From contig JBDNJK010000119.1 in the NCBI GenBank assembly GCA_041687805.1, positions 1 to 37,940 on the forward strand: DNA of 37,940 nucleotides, given 5' to 3'. Below, in pieces: positions 24,732 through 33,196 of this stretch. Source of the DNA: SZUA-87 sp041687805 (GTDB lineage Bacteria > Actinomycetota > Acidimicrobiia > Acidimicrobiales > Aldehydirespiratoraceae). Each line of letters begins with the position of its first letter. The first letter of the stretch is position 1. Made by a program: the position numbers and the translations under genes. The notes under the pieces are model-generated. The model searched no databases and had not been told where the DNA came from. It saw only the letters and a list, made by a program, of their open reading frames with translations.

Positions 24732-24794
24732 TCCGTAACTCCCCTATCGGCTCCTACATGCTCCATATTTACCCCAAATCCCCCACTTAGGCAA
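24732..24794 (-). promoter_or_regulatory. mraZ promoter with six GG-rich MraZ-type boxes at 10-bp spacing
   Basis: On the minus strand TTGCCT (24789-24794) and TAAATA (24766-24771) are separated by exactly 17 bp, a good sigma-A-type promoter with a start near 24759. From 24785 down to 24732, GG-rich pentamers recur every 10 bp: TGGGG, GGGGT, TGGAG, AGGAG, AGGGG and a weaker CGGAA. MraZ is known to bind TGGGN repeats at 10-bp intervals. Here the boxes span the promoter spacer, the -10 region and the first transcribed bases, so bound MraZ should block RNA polymerase. Predicted from sequence and family knowledge. Confidence 0.7.
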
Positions 24795-24847
24795 CCGATA
24801 TCTCCACTTTGAGCGCGACCGAACAGGCGTTCGTACCCAATCTCGCC

Positions 24848-24878
24848 TCACGTGACCTAATGTGCGCAAAAGCACACA
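24848..24878. terminator. Hairpin and palindrome after the lipoate ligase-like gene
   Basis: TGTGCGCAAAAGCACACA (24861-24878) can form a 7-bp stem (one G-T pair) around a four-base loop on the minus strand, about 28 nt after the stop at 24906. No U tract follows, so it is at best a weak terminator. The perfect palindrome TCACGTGA lies beside it (24848-24855), about 55 bp upstream of the mraZ -35 element, and could be an operator. Confidence 0.25.
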
Positions 24879-24905
24879 CCCCGTGATAATCTCGAATACG
24901 GCGGG

Positions 24906-25607
24906 CTACTCGGGAAGTTTCGTCAACAACGTCTCAACGACCGCCGCAGCATCGAAGTCGACGGATGCGACAGCATTGGAGACCGCATCCAGACACTCTT
25001 CACGCTCCCGAGGTGCCATGGCCAGAGCACCGACCAACAGTTCCGGCTGCCAAACTCGGTGAACCATCGTCTGAATTCTTGTCCAGCCCCGATTTCGCCG
25101 CTGGCTCAGCCCTATTGCCTTGCGTCCATTCGTCACCACCTCACTTGGCCCAAGGCCAGCGAAGCACACAGCGCCCGACCACCGTGTCTCGACCATGCGA
25201 CCATGGTGGACCGACAATCCGGCTACACCCAACGATTCGAGCGCTTCGGCCCACACCGCGCCGGCCCAGTCCGCCGCCCTGACGACGTCGTCATCCCACA
25301 ACGAATCGCCCCGCGGGATCAGAAACTCGACCCAAAGCTGATTTCCCGGCACGATAAGAACTGCACCGCCGCCGCTGCGCCGCCTTACGACGGCCAAACC
25401 CAGCCGAGATGCCTGAACTGCGTCGACCTCGGCCTCAGGCTGAGAACTCCCCAGCGCGATAGCCGGCGTCGTTGGAGCCATGATCCTCATCGTTCGAACG
25501 TTCTTCGCGGGATCAAGCAAATTGTGGAGATCGTGGACAGTCCCTGACTCATTCGTGACATGCCAGCCGGCACCGTGCGACGCAGGCTCTGGTGGCACGG
25601 CGGTCAC
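24906..25607 (-). CDS. Lipoate--protein ligase A family protein
   Basis: A 233-residue protein of the biotin/lipoate ligase fold. The substrate-binding motif RRRSGGGAV is at residues 75-83, followed by VEFLIPRGD. The segment VCFAGLGPSEVVTNGRKAIGLSQRR carries K163 at the position of the conserved ligase lysine. This is one of the shorter actinobacterial LplA-like groups; activation or transfer of lipoate or octanoate is likely, but the substrate is unproven. The GTG start has no clear ribosome-binding site. It follows a small unknown gene and the ROK gene on the same strand. Confidence 0.85.
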   Translation of the reverse strand: MTAVPPEPASHGAGWHVTNESGTVHDLHNLLDPAKNVRTMRIMAPTTPAIALGSSQPEAEVDAVQASRLGLAVVRRRSGGGAVLIVPGNQLWVEFLIPRGDSLWDDDVVRAADWAGAVWAEALESLGVAGLSVHHGRMVETRWSGAVCFAGLGPSEVVTNGRKAIGLSQRRNRGWTRIQTMVHRVWQPELLVGALAMAPREREECLDAVSNAVASVDFDAAAVVETLLTKLPE

Positions 25608-25632
25608 TTGTATGACGAATCGCGCCGGGGCG

Positions 25633-25887
25633 TCATCGGGTCCGTTGATTCTCGCTCCGGCACCACTCCAGCCAGGTGATCACGTCGCGAGCATCCACTC
25701 TGTGGTCGGGATCGCCGTATTGGGTCTCGGCTCGAAAATTCATCAATGACCGATCGGGCAACGGCAGGAACGGCTTGCGCGTCCACCACCGAGACGGTGT
25801 CAGGCGTGCAACTTCGACCAAACCGGTCTTCCACAATGACGGTCTGCGGACCACCGCCGCTGCCGCTGCCGCTGCACCTGCCCGCAT
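25633..25887 (-). CDS. Small protein of unknown function between ROK and lipoate ligase genes
   Basis: An 84-residue reading frame that tightly fills the gap between two real genes: its ATG lies one base after the ROK stop (TGACATG), and its stop is 25 bp before the lipoate ligase start. After an alanine-rich start, the sequence is tryptophan- and proline-rich: PSLWKTGLVEVARLTPSRWW, then FLPLPD, MNFRAETQYGDPD and DVITWLEWCRSENQ. Such composition is unusual for a chance frame. I do not recognise a characterised family. The packing suggests a three-gene operon. Confidence 0.7.
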   Translation of the reverse strand: MRAGAAAAAAAVVRRPSLWKTGLVEVARLTPSRWWTRKPFLPLPDRSLMNFRAETQYGDPDHRVDARDVITWLEWCRSENQRTR

Positions 25888-25888
25888 G

Positions 25889-26758
25889 TCAACGCACGCC
25901 TATGTCGATACCGATATGTCTGAATCCCACTGCACCCGCGCCGATCAGTGGCCCGTCGGATCTGAGACCTGACGGAACAACAACCGCTCCGCGGGAGTGA
26001 TCTAGTTGGGCAACACGGTCGACCTCAGCCTGTGCGGCTCTAAAAAACGGCTCACCGAATCCGAGTGCCACCGATCCTGCCAGCACCGCCAAGCGCAAGT
26101 CGAGCAGGTTGGCGACAGAGCCAATCGCACGACCGACGAGTGTGCCGGCACGCTCGATCTCGCCAGCATCAGCCTCGGCCGCCGGTCGACCAGTTCGGAA
26201 CGCTATGGCCGTGCCCGATGACTCCGCTTCGAGAACGCCTCTGACGTGTCCCGGCAATTCGGTGCCTCGGGGCTCTACGACAACGTGTCCGATGTGGCCG
26301 GCGTTACCGTCTGCTCCGTCGAGAAGGCGACCGTCGAGAACGATCCCACCGCCGACGCCGGTGGACACCACCATGGCTATGTAGTTCCTTTCGCCACGCG
26401 CCGCCCCAAGCCAACCCTCACCGAGAGCGAGTGCCTTGGCGTCGTTGTCGATGACCGTCGTAAGGCCCGTCGTTTCACGCAACATCGATAACAGAGGAAA
26501 CTCGCGCCAAACCTCGATATTGAGAGGCGAGACAGTCGCGCCTCCAGCTCGCATTGGGCCACCGCAGCCGACACCACACACGGCGACACCTTCGAGATCG
26601 ACGTTTTTGATGAGAGCCACGAGCCTTCCGAAGAGATCGCGTTCATCGACCACACCTGTTGATGGAGCTCGACCACGCTGACACAGATCGCCGGACTCGT
26701 CCACCACGGCAACCTCCATTTTGGTGCCACCGATGTCGATCGCGAGAGCGCTATCCAT
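25889..26758 (-). CDS. ROK-family sugar kinase (glucokinase-like), zinc motif lost
   Basis: A 289-residue ROK-family protein. The phosphate-binding start is LAIDIGGTKMEVAVVD. The catalytic Asp is in VIDNDAKALALGE (about D106), and VVSTGVGGGIVLDGRL binds ATP. The substrate-site histidine in GNAGHIGHVVVEP (H155) is present. The following cysteine motif that normally binds zinc (C-x-C-G-x2-G-C) reads LPGHVRGV, so all three cysteines are gone. Glucose is the most likely substrate for a stand-alone ROK protein, but this is not certain. The ATG at 26758 is the best start; longer forms would overlap the opposite operon's control region. Confidence 0.88.
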   Translation of the reverse strand: MDSALAIDIGGTKMEVAVVDESGDLCQRGRAPSTGVVDERDLFGRLVALIKNVDLEGVAVCGVGCGGPMRAGGATVSPLNIEVWREFPLLSMLRETTGLTTVIDNDAKALALGEGWLGAARGERNYIAMVVSTGVGGGIVLDGRLLDGADGNAGHIGHVVVEPRGTELPGHVRGVLEAESSGTAIAFRTGRPAAEADAGEIERAGTLVGRAIGSVANLLDLRLAVLAGSVALGFGEPFFRAAQAEVDRVAQLDHSRGAVVVPSGLRSDGPLIGAGAVGFRHIGIDIGVR

Positions 26759-26765
26759 GGATGGA

Positions 26766-26771
26766 AATCTA
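26766..26771 (-). promoter_or_regulatory. Candidate -10 element of the ROK gene (leaderless)
   Basis: TAGATT on the minus strand ends 7 nt before the ROK ATG, so transcription should begin at or next to the A of the start codon. No Shine-Dalgarno sequence precedes the ATG, in line with a leaderless mRNA. No -35 match. Confidence 0.45.
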
Positions 26772-26846
26772 GGCGCGAGTCGCACCGGTCGCGGGCAACT
26801 TGACGTCGGGATGGCAGGGCGGTGTGCCGAGACTCCCGCGACCACG

Positions 26847-26852
26847 TAAAGT
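26847..26852 (+). promoter_or_regulatory. Candidate -10 element of the moxR operon
   Basis: TAAAGT would start transcription near 26859 and give a leader of about 22 nt containing GGAGG, the strong ribosome-binding site four bases before the TTG at 26881. The -35 region is weak. It is divergent from the ROK promoter. Confidence 0.35.
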
Positions 26853-26880
26853 TTGCCGAACCGATGTCGCCGGAGGCCAA

Positions 26881-27894
26881 TTGACAACAATCGACGAACA
26901 CGTCCCCCAGGGCGGACCGGGAGATGATCCATCGGAGATCTCCGCAACCGATCTCAGCAATCATCTTGCGGCTGTCCAGGCCAACATCGAGCAGGTGATC
27001 CAGGGCAAACGCGACGTGGTCCATCTGTTGGTGCTGGCGCTCGTATGCGACGGCCACGTTCTGATCGAGGATGTGCCAGGCGTGGGAAAGACCACCTTGG
27101 CCAAGGCGCTGGCCCGAAGCGTCGACGGCCGATTCGGGCGGGTCCAGTTCACCCCCGACCTACTCCCGTCCGACGTCACCGGCATGTCGGTGTGGAATCG
27201 GGCCACCAACTCCTTCGAATTCCGACCCGGCCCTGTGTTCGCAGAAGTCCTTCTCGCCGATGAAATCAACCGCGCGTCGCCCAAGACCCAATCGGCATTG
27301 CTGGAAGCGATGGCCGAGCGACAAGTCACAACCGACGGCATCACCCACCGGCTCGGCACATCATTCATGGTGATCGCCACCCAGAACCCGATCGAACACG
27401 AAGGGACCTACCCCCTTCCCGAGGCCCAGCTCGACCGATTTTTGATGCGGATCGGAGTCGGCTACCCGCAGCGAGATTCCGAACGCCTCATGCTCGCCAC
27501 CCATCCCGGCACCGGCGATGGCACGGATGCGCTCCGGGCCGTCACTTCTGCCGCGGCGATGGCTGCCATGTCAGAGGCGATCACGAAAGTCCATATCGCT
27601 CCCCCGCTGGCCGAATATCTCCTCGACTTGGCCGATGCCACTCGTAGACACCCATCGCTGGCCCTCGGCCTCTCACCTCGTGGCCTGTTGGATCTTCAAC
27701 GCGCTTCGCGGGCCCAGGCGGCGTCACAAGAACGCGAGTTCGTCATTCCCGACGACGTCAAAGCGCTGGCCCCGTTTGTGATTCCTCACCGTTTGATCGT
27801 GTCGCCAGAAGGCATTCTGCGGGGGATTGGCGCTAACGATGTGCTCGCGGAGATCCTCGACGGGGTTCCCGTTCCCCGGCCACAAGGCAACTGA
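26881..27894 (+). CDS. MoxR-family AAA+ ATPase
   Basis: A 337-residue MoxR ATPase. Walker A is VPGVGKTTLAKA (67-72 core), Walker B LLADEIN (124-130), sensor 1 ATQNP (166-170), and LPEAQLDRF holds a conserved arginine. The C-terminal lid domain includes GLSPRGLLDLQRASRA. I chose the TTG at 26881 since GGAGG lies 4 nt before it; the upstream extension has no homology. MoxR proteins act as chaperone-like ATPases for partner proteins, and here the partners are likely the two genes downstream (DUF58 and transglutaminase), a widespread trio. Confidence 0.93.
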   Translation: MTTIDEHVPQGGPGDDPSEISATDLSNHLAAVQANIEQVIQGKRDVVHLLVLALVCDGHVLIEDVPGVGKTTLAKALARSVDGRFGRVQFTPDLLPSDVTGMSVWNRATNSFEFRPGPVFAEVLLADEINRASPKTQSALLEAMAERQVTTDGITHRLGTSFMVIATQNPIEHEGTYPLPEAQLDRFLMRIGVGYPQRDSERLMLATHPGTGDGTDALRAVTSAAAMAAMSEAITKVHIAPPLAEYLLDLADATRRHPSLALGLSPRGLLDLQRASRAQAASQEREFVIPDDVKALAPFVIPHRLIVSPEGILRGIGANDVLAEILDGVPVPRPQGN

Positions 27895-27895
27895 C

Positions 27896-29059
27896 GTGCC
27901 GACCGCGGCGGGTCGGGTCGTTCTGGTCGGAGGTCTGCTGATTGCGGTTTTAGGCCGATTGTTCGGGCCACTGGAGTTCATCGTCACCGGTTCTGCCGCG
28001 GTCGTCGCGGTTGCGATCGCCTTGGCCATTCGGCGCATTCGGCGCTCCACGCTGAGCATCTCGCGTCACCTCTCAAGTTCCCGGGTCGAGGCCGGGCAGC
28101 CAATTCGCGTCGATCTACACGTCAACAACGTGGGCACACATTCCACCCCGCTGCTCAGGCTCACCGATTCGATCAGCAGCACCCGTGGTGTTCGGCTGTC
28201 ATTGGCGCCAATTCCCGCTGGGTCGGCCACTGTCGCGGCCTACAGACTGCCGACGACTCGGCGCGGCGTAATTCAGCTTGGGCCGATCTCCGTCGCCGAT
28301 GTCGACGCCGCTGGGCTGGCACGGCGTGGACAGATATACGAAAGTAAGGCCAATCTCCTGGTTCACCCACACATCGAGCCCATCCCGGAGGTCAGAATTC
28401 TCAGTGGTCACGATCCAATGATGGGCGACCAGCAACGGCAGGCTCTGGGTATCAGCGACGAAGAATTCGATGGCCTACGCGAATACCAGCCGGGCGACGA
28501 TTTGAGAAAGGTCCACTGGGCGTCATCAGCCCGCCATGACGAACTCCTCGTGCGCCAGTTCCAGCCACCGAGGCACGGCCGAGTAACCCTGGTGATCGAC
28601 ACACGCCCCCCTGGCGATGCCGTCGAGGCGCTCGACGTCACCACATCGATTGCAGCATCGATCGCTTCGTCGGTGCTCAGATCTGGAGACTCGGTCAGGA
28701 TCCAGACCACCGAAGGTCGGTCCACCGCCGTGCTGAACGGCGTACCAAACCTTCTTGCCGCTCTGGAGTTTCTTGCGCTTCTCGATTCTGGGGCGACCAA
28801 CATTCACGAATCGGTGCCAGCACCTGGTGGCCGGGTAGTCATGATCAGCGCCGACCCACGTTTGGTCGACGACTCCGAAAACCGCAACGGGCTGAGACGC
28901 AGGCTCAATTCTTCGGCTCTCGTCACCGTCGACCACGGCGGATGGGGCAGGTCGATAGGCACGCCCACTGGAACACACGGGTGGGCTCACCTGACTGGCC
29001 CGGGGCAGATTGCTGCGGCCTGGGTCGATTTCTGGAGCAAGAGACCGGTCTCGACATGA
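27896..29059 (+). CDS. DUF58 domain membrane protein
   Basis: A 387-residue DUF58 protein. Two hydrophobic helices near the N-terminus (about 7-25 and 27-46) are followed by a beta-rich segment and the DUF58 signature around residues 200-221, GDDLRKVHWASSARHDELLV. The C-terminal part resembles a von Willebrand A-like fold, as in the family generally. The GTG at 27896 starts one base after the moxR stop; longer forms overlap moxR. The family occurs with MoxR and transglutaminase-like proteins; the molecular role is unknown. Confidence 0.9.
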   Translation: MPTAAGRVVLVGGLLIAVLGRLFGPLEFIVTGSAAVVAVAIALAIRRIRRSTLSISRHLSSSRVEAGQPIRVDLHVNNVGTHSTPLLRLTDSISSTRGVRLSLAPIPAGSATVAAYRLPTTRRGVIQLGPISVADVDAAGLARRGQIYESKANLLVHPHIEPIPEVRILSGHDPMMGDQQRQALGISDEEFDGLREYQPGDDLRKVHWASSARHDELLVRQFQPPRHGRVTLVIDTRPPGDAVEALDVTTSIAASIASSVLRSGDSVRIQTTEGRSTAVLNGVPNLLAALEFLALLDSGATNIHESVPAPGGRVVMISADPRLVDDSENRNGLRRRLNSSALVTVDHGGWGRSIGTPTGTHGWAHLTGPGQIAAAWVDFWSKRPVST

Positions 29060-31395
29060 CTCCGAAAAATCTTGCCCACATTTTGGCTGAGCTGTCGCTC
29101 ACCGCACTTTCGATTGCCTCGGTCGTGAGCCTCGAGCGGTTGTTCGCCGACATGTCATTCGTCGGTCGGGTGGTGATCCTGATTTTGGGATCTCACCTGA
29201 TAGCTGCCGCCTCTCGCCGGTTCGGGCTTGGTTCCACCACCGCCGCTCTCGTGAGTGGTCTCGCGTTCGTCGTCGTTTTCACCGCAGTTTTGTATCCCGA
29301 GACATCACATCTGTTCATCCCCACTGGACGGACACTCGAATCGCTGGGCACGGATTTATCAGACGCGTGGGCCATCTACACCGACCAGTCCGCACCGGTT
29401 GCAACCGCTTCGGGGTTCGTAGCGGTCTTGGGCATAGCCGGATGGTGGCTCGCCCAACTGGCCGACTGGGCTGCATTCAGGCTCAAATCGCCTGTCGAGT
29501 CACTCATCCCGGCAACGTCGGTATTCGTGTTCGGCGCCTTGATGGGTGTCAATCGCCACGAGATGATCCACGGCGCGATATTTGCCGGGGCCGTCGCTGC
29601 GGTGTTGCTGTCTCTAAGGGCGGAACGACAGACCCGTGAAGAGTCGTGGGCGTCGGGGGGTTCGGGTCGGGGAATTTCAACCACACTTCGGGTCGGTGGC
29701 ACCACGGCAGTAATCGCTGTTCTTGCCGGCGTCGTAATTGGCCCACTGGTGCCAGGAGCCAAGGACACAGCGATAGTCGATTTCCGTGAGATAACAGGCG
29801 GGTCACAAACCAGGACCGTGATCAGCCCACTCGTGGAGATCTCCACATCATTGGTCGAGCAGTCCAATTTCGAGATTTTCTCGGTAGCTGTCGACAAATC
29901 CGACCGCGACTACTGGCGCCTGATGGCTCTCAATTCATTCGATGGAAACATCTGGCGTCGCTCGTCGAAGTTCGACGATGTCCACGGCCCCGTGGGTTCC
30001 GACATCGACTCGTCAGTCCACCGCAACACGATCACCCAAACCATCACGACCCGACGGCTCGGCAACATCTATCTGCCCGCAGCCTACGAGGTGTCTCAGG
30101 TGGCAGATTCCGCCGGTATCCGACTCGAATATGAGGCGGCCACTGGCGCTCTTGTGGTCAAAGAGCAGGACCAGCGCAAGGCCGAGGCTGGGTTTACATA
30201 CACGATCGAGTCGGCGGTCCCGGATTTCGATCCAGCCGACCTTCCTGCTGATGCAACGGCCGGACTCGACCCGTCGTTCGTGGCCGAAAACACCGCTCTG
30301 CCGCCGGCCTGCGGTGAGAACGAGTCGTCGGCCACCGACCATTGCTGGCCCACATCGGTCAGCGACCTGGCACGTCAAATCACCGATGGCGCCTCGACGG
30401 ATCACCAACGCGCGTTACTGCTTCAGAACTACTTTCTCGACCCCAGTCGTTTCACGTACGACCTCGATGTCGCACTTCACGAAAACGTCGCGGATATCGA
30501 GGACTTTCTATTCCAAGTACAGCGCGGCTATTGCGAACAATTCTCATCGACATTCGCCGCCATGGCTCGTTCTCTGGGCATACCGGCACGAGTAGCCGTC
30601 GGTTTCACATGGGGTGACTGGGATGAAGCCCGCGGCGAATACGTGGTCAGCGGTCGCCATGCTCACGCCTGGCCCGAGGTCTATTTCGCCGGTGCCGGTT
30701 GGGTGGCCTTCGATCCGACTCCCGGCCGTGCACGGCCAACCGACTCCGACATCACTGGGCTGCAGGCTGCACAATTTGGGGTCAATGATGGCACCAACCG
30801 GCAGTTATCCAGCACCACCGACCCCACTCCCACCACCACACGTGCCCCAGCAGCCGGAAACGGAGACGGGGCGACCGACGGCAGTGGCTTGTCGGCTCTG
30901 AAAGACCCGACGCAGCAAGACACGGCCACAGGGACGGCGTCTGGTTCCGACGACAACGGTTCCGGCACACGGACGCCCGTGATGATCTTGGCATTCATTG
31001 TGGCCGCCTTGTTTGCAGTGCCGGTCGAGCGATCCATCCGGCATCGCTTCGCTGCGCGTCGAGCAGCCGACGATTCGTCCGCGAGGGGCGAGTGGGCATT
31101 TGATCAGGCCATCGCGTCGCTGACCCTCCTGAACGTCGAATACCGATTCCAAGAGACTCCTTATGAGTTCGAATCGCGGATCGCCCGAGAATGGCCGCAG
31201 CAGATTCCGGGGGTGCACGAACTCATGAGGGCTGTCACGGTGTTGCGGTATGGCCAACCTGTTGACGCCGTCTTAGTCGCCGACGATGCCGCTGCCGCAT
31301 CGGAGAAAGTGATCCGATACTGCCGTTCAACCATCGGCCGGCAAAAACTGGCGCTCCATTTTCTCGACCCTCGACGGGTCGGCCCGATGAGCTGA
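29056..31395 (+). CDS. TgpA-like transglutaminase membrane protein (DUF3488, transglutaminase core, DUF4129)
   Basis: A 779-residue protein with several N-terminal transmembrane helices (within about residues 10-240), a large extracytoplasmic region, and a transglutaminase-like core. The catalytic triad is visible as C493 (GYCEQFSSTFAAMARSLGIP), H537 (HAHAWPEVYF) and D553 (FDPTPG). A Thr/Pro/Gly-rich linker leads to a further membrane helix (about 642-660) and a DUF4129-like cytoplasmic tail ending in VLRYGQPV. Family members crosslink or cleave proteins outside the membrane; the substrate is unknown. The ATG overlaps the DUF58 stop (ATGA), completing the MoxR-DUF58-TgpA operon. Confidence 0.92.
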   Translation: MTPKNLAHILAELSLTALSIASVVSLERLFADMSFVGRVVILILGSHLIAAASRRFGLGSTTAALVSGLAFVVVFTAVLYPETSHLFIPTGRTLESLGTDLSDAWAIYTDQSAPVATASGFVAVLGIAGWWLAQLADWAAFRLKSPVESLIPATSVFVFGALMGVNRHEMIHGAIFAGAVAAVLLSLRAERQTREESWASGGSGRGISTTLRVGGTTAVIAVLAGVVIGPLVPGAKDTAIVDFREITGGSQTRTVISPLVEISTSLVEQSNFEIFSVAVDKSDRDYWRLMALNSFDGNIWRRSSKFDDVHGPVGSDIDSSVHRNTITQTITTRRLGNIYLPAAYEVSQVADSAGIRLEYEAATGALVVKEQDQRKAEAGFTYTIESAVPDFDPADLPADATAGLDPSFVAENTALPPACGENESSATDHCWPTSVSDLARQITDGASTDHQRALLLQNYFLDPSRFTYDLDVALHENVADIEDFLFQVQRGYCEQFSSTFAAMARSLGIPARVAVGFTWGDWDEARGEYVVSGRHAHAWPEVYFAGAGWVAFDPTPGRARPTDSDITGLQAAQFGVNDGTNRQLSSTTDPTPTTTRAPAAGNGDGATDGSGLSALKDPTQQDTATGTASGSDDNGSGTRTPVMILAFIVAALFAVPVERSIRHRFAARRAADDSSARGEWAFDQAIASLTLLNVEYRFQETPYEFESRIAREWPQQIPGVHELMRAVTVLRYGQPVDAVLVADDAAAASEKVIRYCRSTIGRQKLALHFLDPRRVGPMS

Positions 31396-31397
31396 AA

Positions 31398-31787
31398 TTA
31401 CGATTCAGGCGGCTGTTCTGGTCGGTTGAAACGATCTCTCATCTTCGCACCGGCTCCGCCCATGGCGTTCTTGATCGAGCCGCCTCGCATCGAACGAGTC
31501 ATCTGGTCGAGGCCGACCTTGCCTAGTCGACGGGCATTGCGTTCGAAGATCAACACACTCGCGAGCATCAAGAGGAATCCGCCGAAAGAAACTATGTAGC
31601 TGACCGAGAGCAACGCCACCATCAAGATGACTCCAGTTACGAAACCCAGCGCTGCCCATTTCATGTTTCGGAATGCGTGGGTGTAGACGGTGGTCTTGGT
31701 TACCTCGTGTACGAGCTTGGGATCTGACTCATAGAGATGCTGCTCGATCTCGGTGAGGATTCGCTGCTCGTCCTCGGACAGGGGCAC
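31398..31787 (-). CDS. DUF3040 family membrane protein
   Basis: A 129-residue actinobacterial DUF3040 protein. The N-terminus PLSEDEQRILTEIEQHLYESDP is the family signature. Two adjacent transmembrane helices (about 42-82) follow, then a basic cytoplasmic tail rich in Gly, Arg and Met. I chose the GTG at 31787 because AGAGGA lies 6 nt upstream and it sits directly before the family signature. The function is unknown. Its stop is two bases from the convergent transglutaminase stop, and I see no terminator between them. Confidence 0.88.
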   Translation of the reverse strand: MPLSEDEQRILTEIEQHLYESDPKLVHEVTKTTVYTHAFRNMKWAALGFVTGVILMVALLSVSYIVSFGGFLLMLASVLIFERNARRLGKVGLDQMTRSMRGGSIKNAMGGAGAKMRDRFNRPEQPPES

Positions 31788-31900
31788 CTTGGTTCCTCTC
31801 GCCAGTCTTCCCGTTTGAACACAGTGTCGCACAACAGGAACCGCCTAACAACGCGCGTCCTTCCCGTCGATGTGCTGAATCGCCAAATTAGGCGATTTGG

Positions 31901-33196
31901 TCAAGTGTCGGTGTCGATCTCAGCCGCCGGGCCCCAAGCCGCTTCGCCAACTTTCTTGTTGACAAGTCGGCCCGTTTTGGACAGCGCGGCGGCCCAACCG
32001 ATGGAGTCGCCACCGAATTTCCCGCGGATTTCGTCGACGACCGGATCGGTGGCGTTTCGCGATGCGGTATCGAGGTCTTCGATGGTCAATTGACGAACCT
32101 GTGAGCTTGCAAGTTGACTCACGCTCACTCCCATCAATCGAACTCCGGGTGTGATGTCGATGGCCGAGAGCATCGCCGCAGCTTCATCGGTGATTGCGCC
32201 TGTGCCGTCGATTGGTTCAGACACCGTCGACGATCTTGTGATCGTGGTGAAGTCACCAAACCTGACCTTGATACTCACTGTCCGCCCCATTTGGCCACTC
32301 TTTCTCAGGCGAGCGGCAACCGCATCGCTCATTCTCACCAGTTGGCGACGAAGCTTCTGCCTGTCGATGACGTCACGGGCGAATGTTTCTTCGTGACCGA
32401 TCGACTTCATCGCTCTGCCCATGACAATCGGGCGTGTGTCAATGCCGTTTGCCAGTCGATGTAGATGCCTTCCCTGAGCGGCTCCCAACGCCGCCACAAC
32501 ATTGGATTCCGGTTGATCGGCAAGATCCCCCACGGTCTCGATGCCCATTCGCGACAGTTTTGCTCCGGTCGCCGGGCCGACACCCCAAAGTCGTCGAACG
32601 GGCAATGGCCTCAGGAAGTCAAGTTCGCGCCCGGCCGCCACCACGAACACGCCACTTCCAAATTCCGGACCGGTAGGTGTGGGGAGCGGTTTGGCGCCGG
32701 TGGTCGCCAACTTGGCCAGGAACTTGTTGGACGCCACACCTACCGACGATGTGAGTGATTCTTCGTCGAAGATTCGTTGTCGAATCGCTGCCGCTATCTC
32801 CTCTGGTCGCGTCACGCCATGGAGCGCGCCTCTCACGTCGAGGAATGCTTCGTCAAGAGACAGCGGCTCCACGAGTGGCGTGTAGTCACCCATGATCGCC
32901 ATGATTCGAGATGAGACTTCGCTGTAGTGGGCGTGATCGCCATCGATGAACACGACGCTCGGACACAATCTTCGGGCGCGGCTGGACGGCATTGCGGAGT
33001 GGATACCGAACGATCGGGCCGCATAACTCGCCGCTGCAACCACTCCCCTGTCGCCTGTGCCTCCAACCACAACCGGTTGTCCGCGCAGTTCTGGCCGACG
33101 TCGGATTTCAACGGATGCGAAGAAGGCGTCCATGTCGACATGCAAAAAGCCGAGCGTGCCGTCGGGTGGCGCACCCTCCCTGAGTTCTTCGCTCAC
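31901..33196 (-). CDS. dinB: DNA polymerase IV (Y-family)
   Basis: A 431-residue Y-family translesion polymerase. The first catalytic motif is FLHVDMDAFFASVEIRRRPEL, the second SLDEAFLDV with the Asp-Glu pair. Then come GVASNKFLAKLATTGAKP, the helix-hairpin-helix LWGVGPATGAKLSRMGIETVGDLA, and little-finger sequence KSIGHEETFARD. The GTG at 33196 overlaps the NUDIX gene stop (GTGA). I do not see a standard beta-clamp motif at the C-terminus, which runs past the conserved region with a polar tail. The upstream NUDIX gene is consistent with a DNA-damage role for both. Confidence 0.94.
   Translation of the reverse strand: MSEELREGAPPDGTLGFLHVDMDAFFASVEIRRRPELRGQPVVVGGTGDRGVVAAASYAARSFGIHSAMPSSRARRLCPSVVFIDGDHAHYSEVSSRIMAIMGDYTPLVEPLSLDEAFLDVRGALHGVTRPEEIAAAIRQRIFDEESLTSSVGVASNKFLAKLATTGAKPLPTPTGPEFGSGVFVVAAGRELDFLRPLPVRRLWGVGPATGAKLSRMGIETVGDLADQPESNVVAALGAAQGRHLHRLANGIDTRPIVMGRAMKSIGHEETFARDVIDRQKLRRQLVRMSDAVAARLRKSGQMGRTVSIKVRFGDFTTITRSSTVSEPIDGTGAITDEAAAMLSAIDITPGVRLMGVSVSQLASSQVRQLTIEDLDTASRNATDPVVDEIRGKFGGDSIGWAAALSKTGRLVNKKVGEAAWGPAAEIDTDT

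Noticed and set aside
25860..25885. GCN-type repeat (alanine run) as a possible microsatellite
   Set aside because: The run encodes the alanine-rich start of the 84-residue protein and is imperfect. It is too short to call a repeat element.
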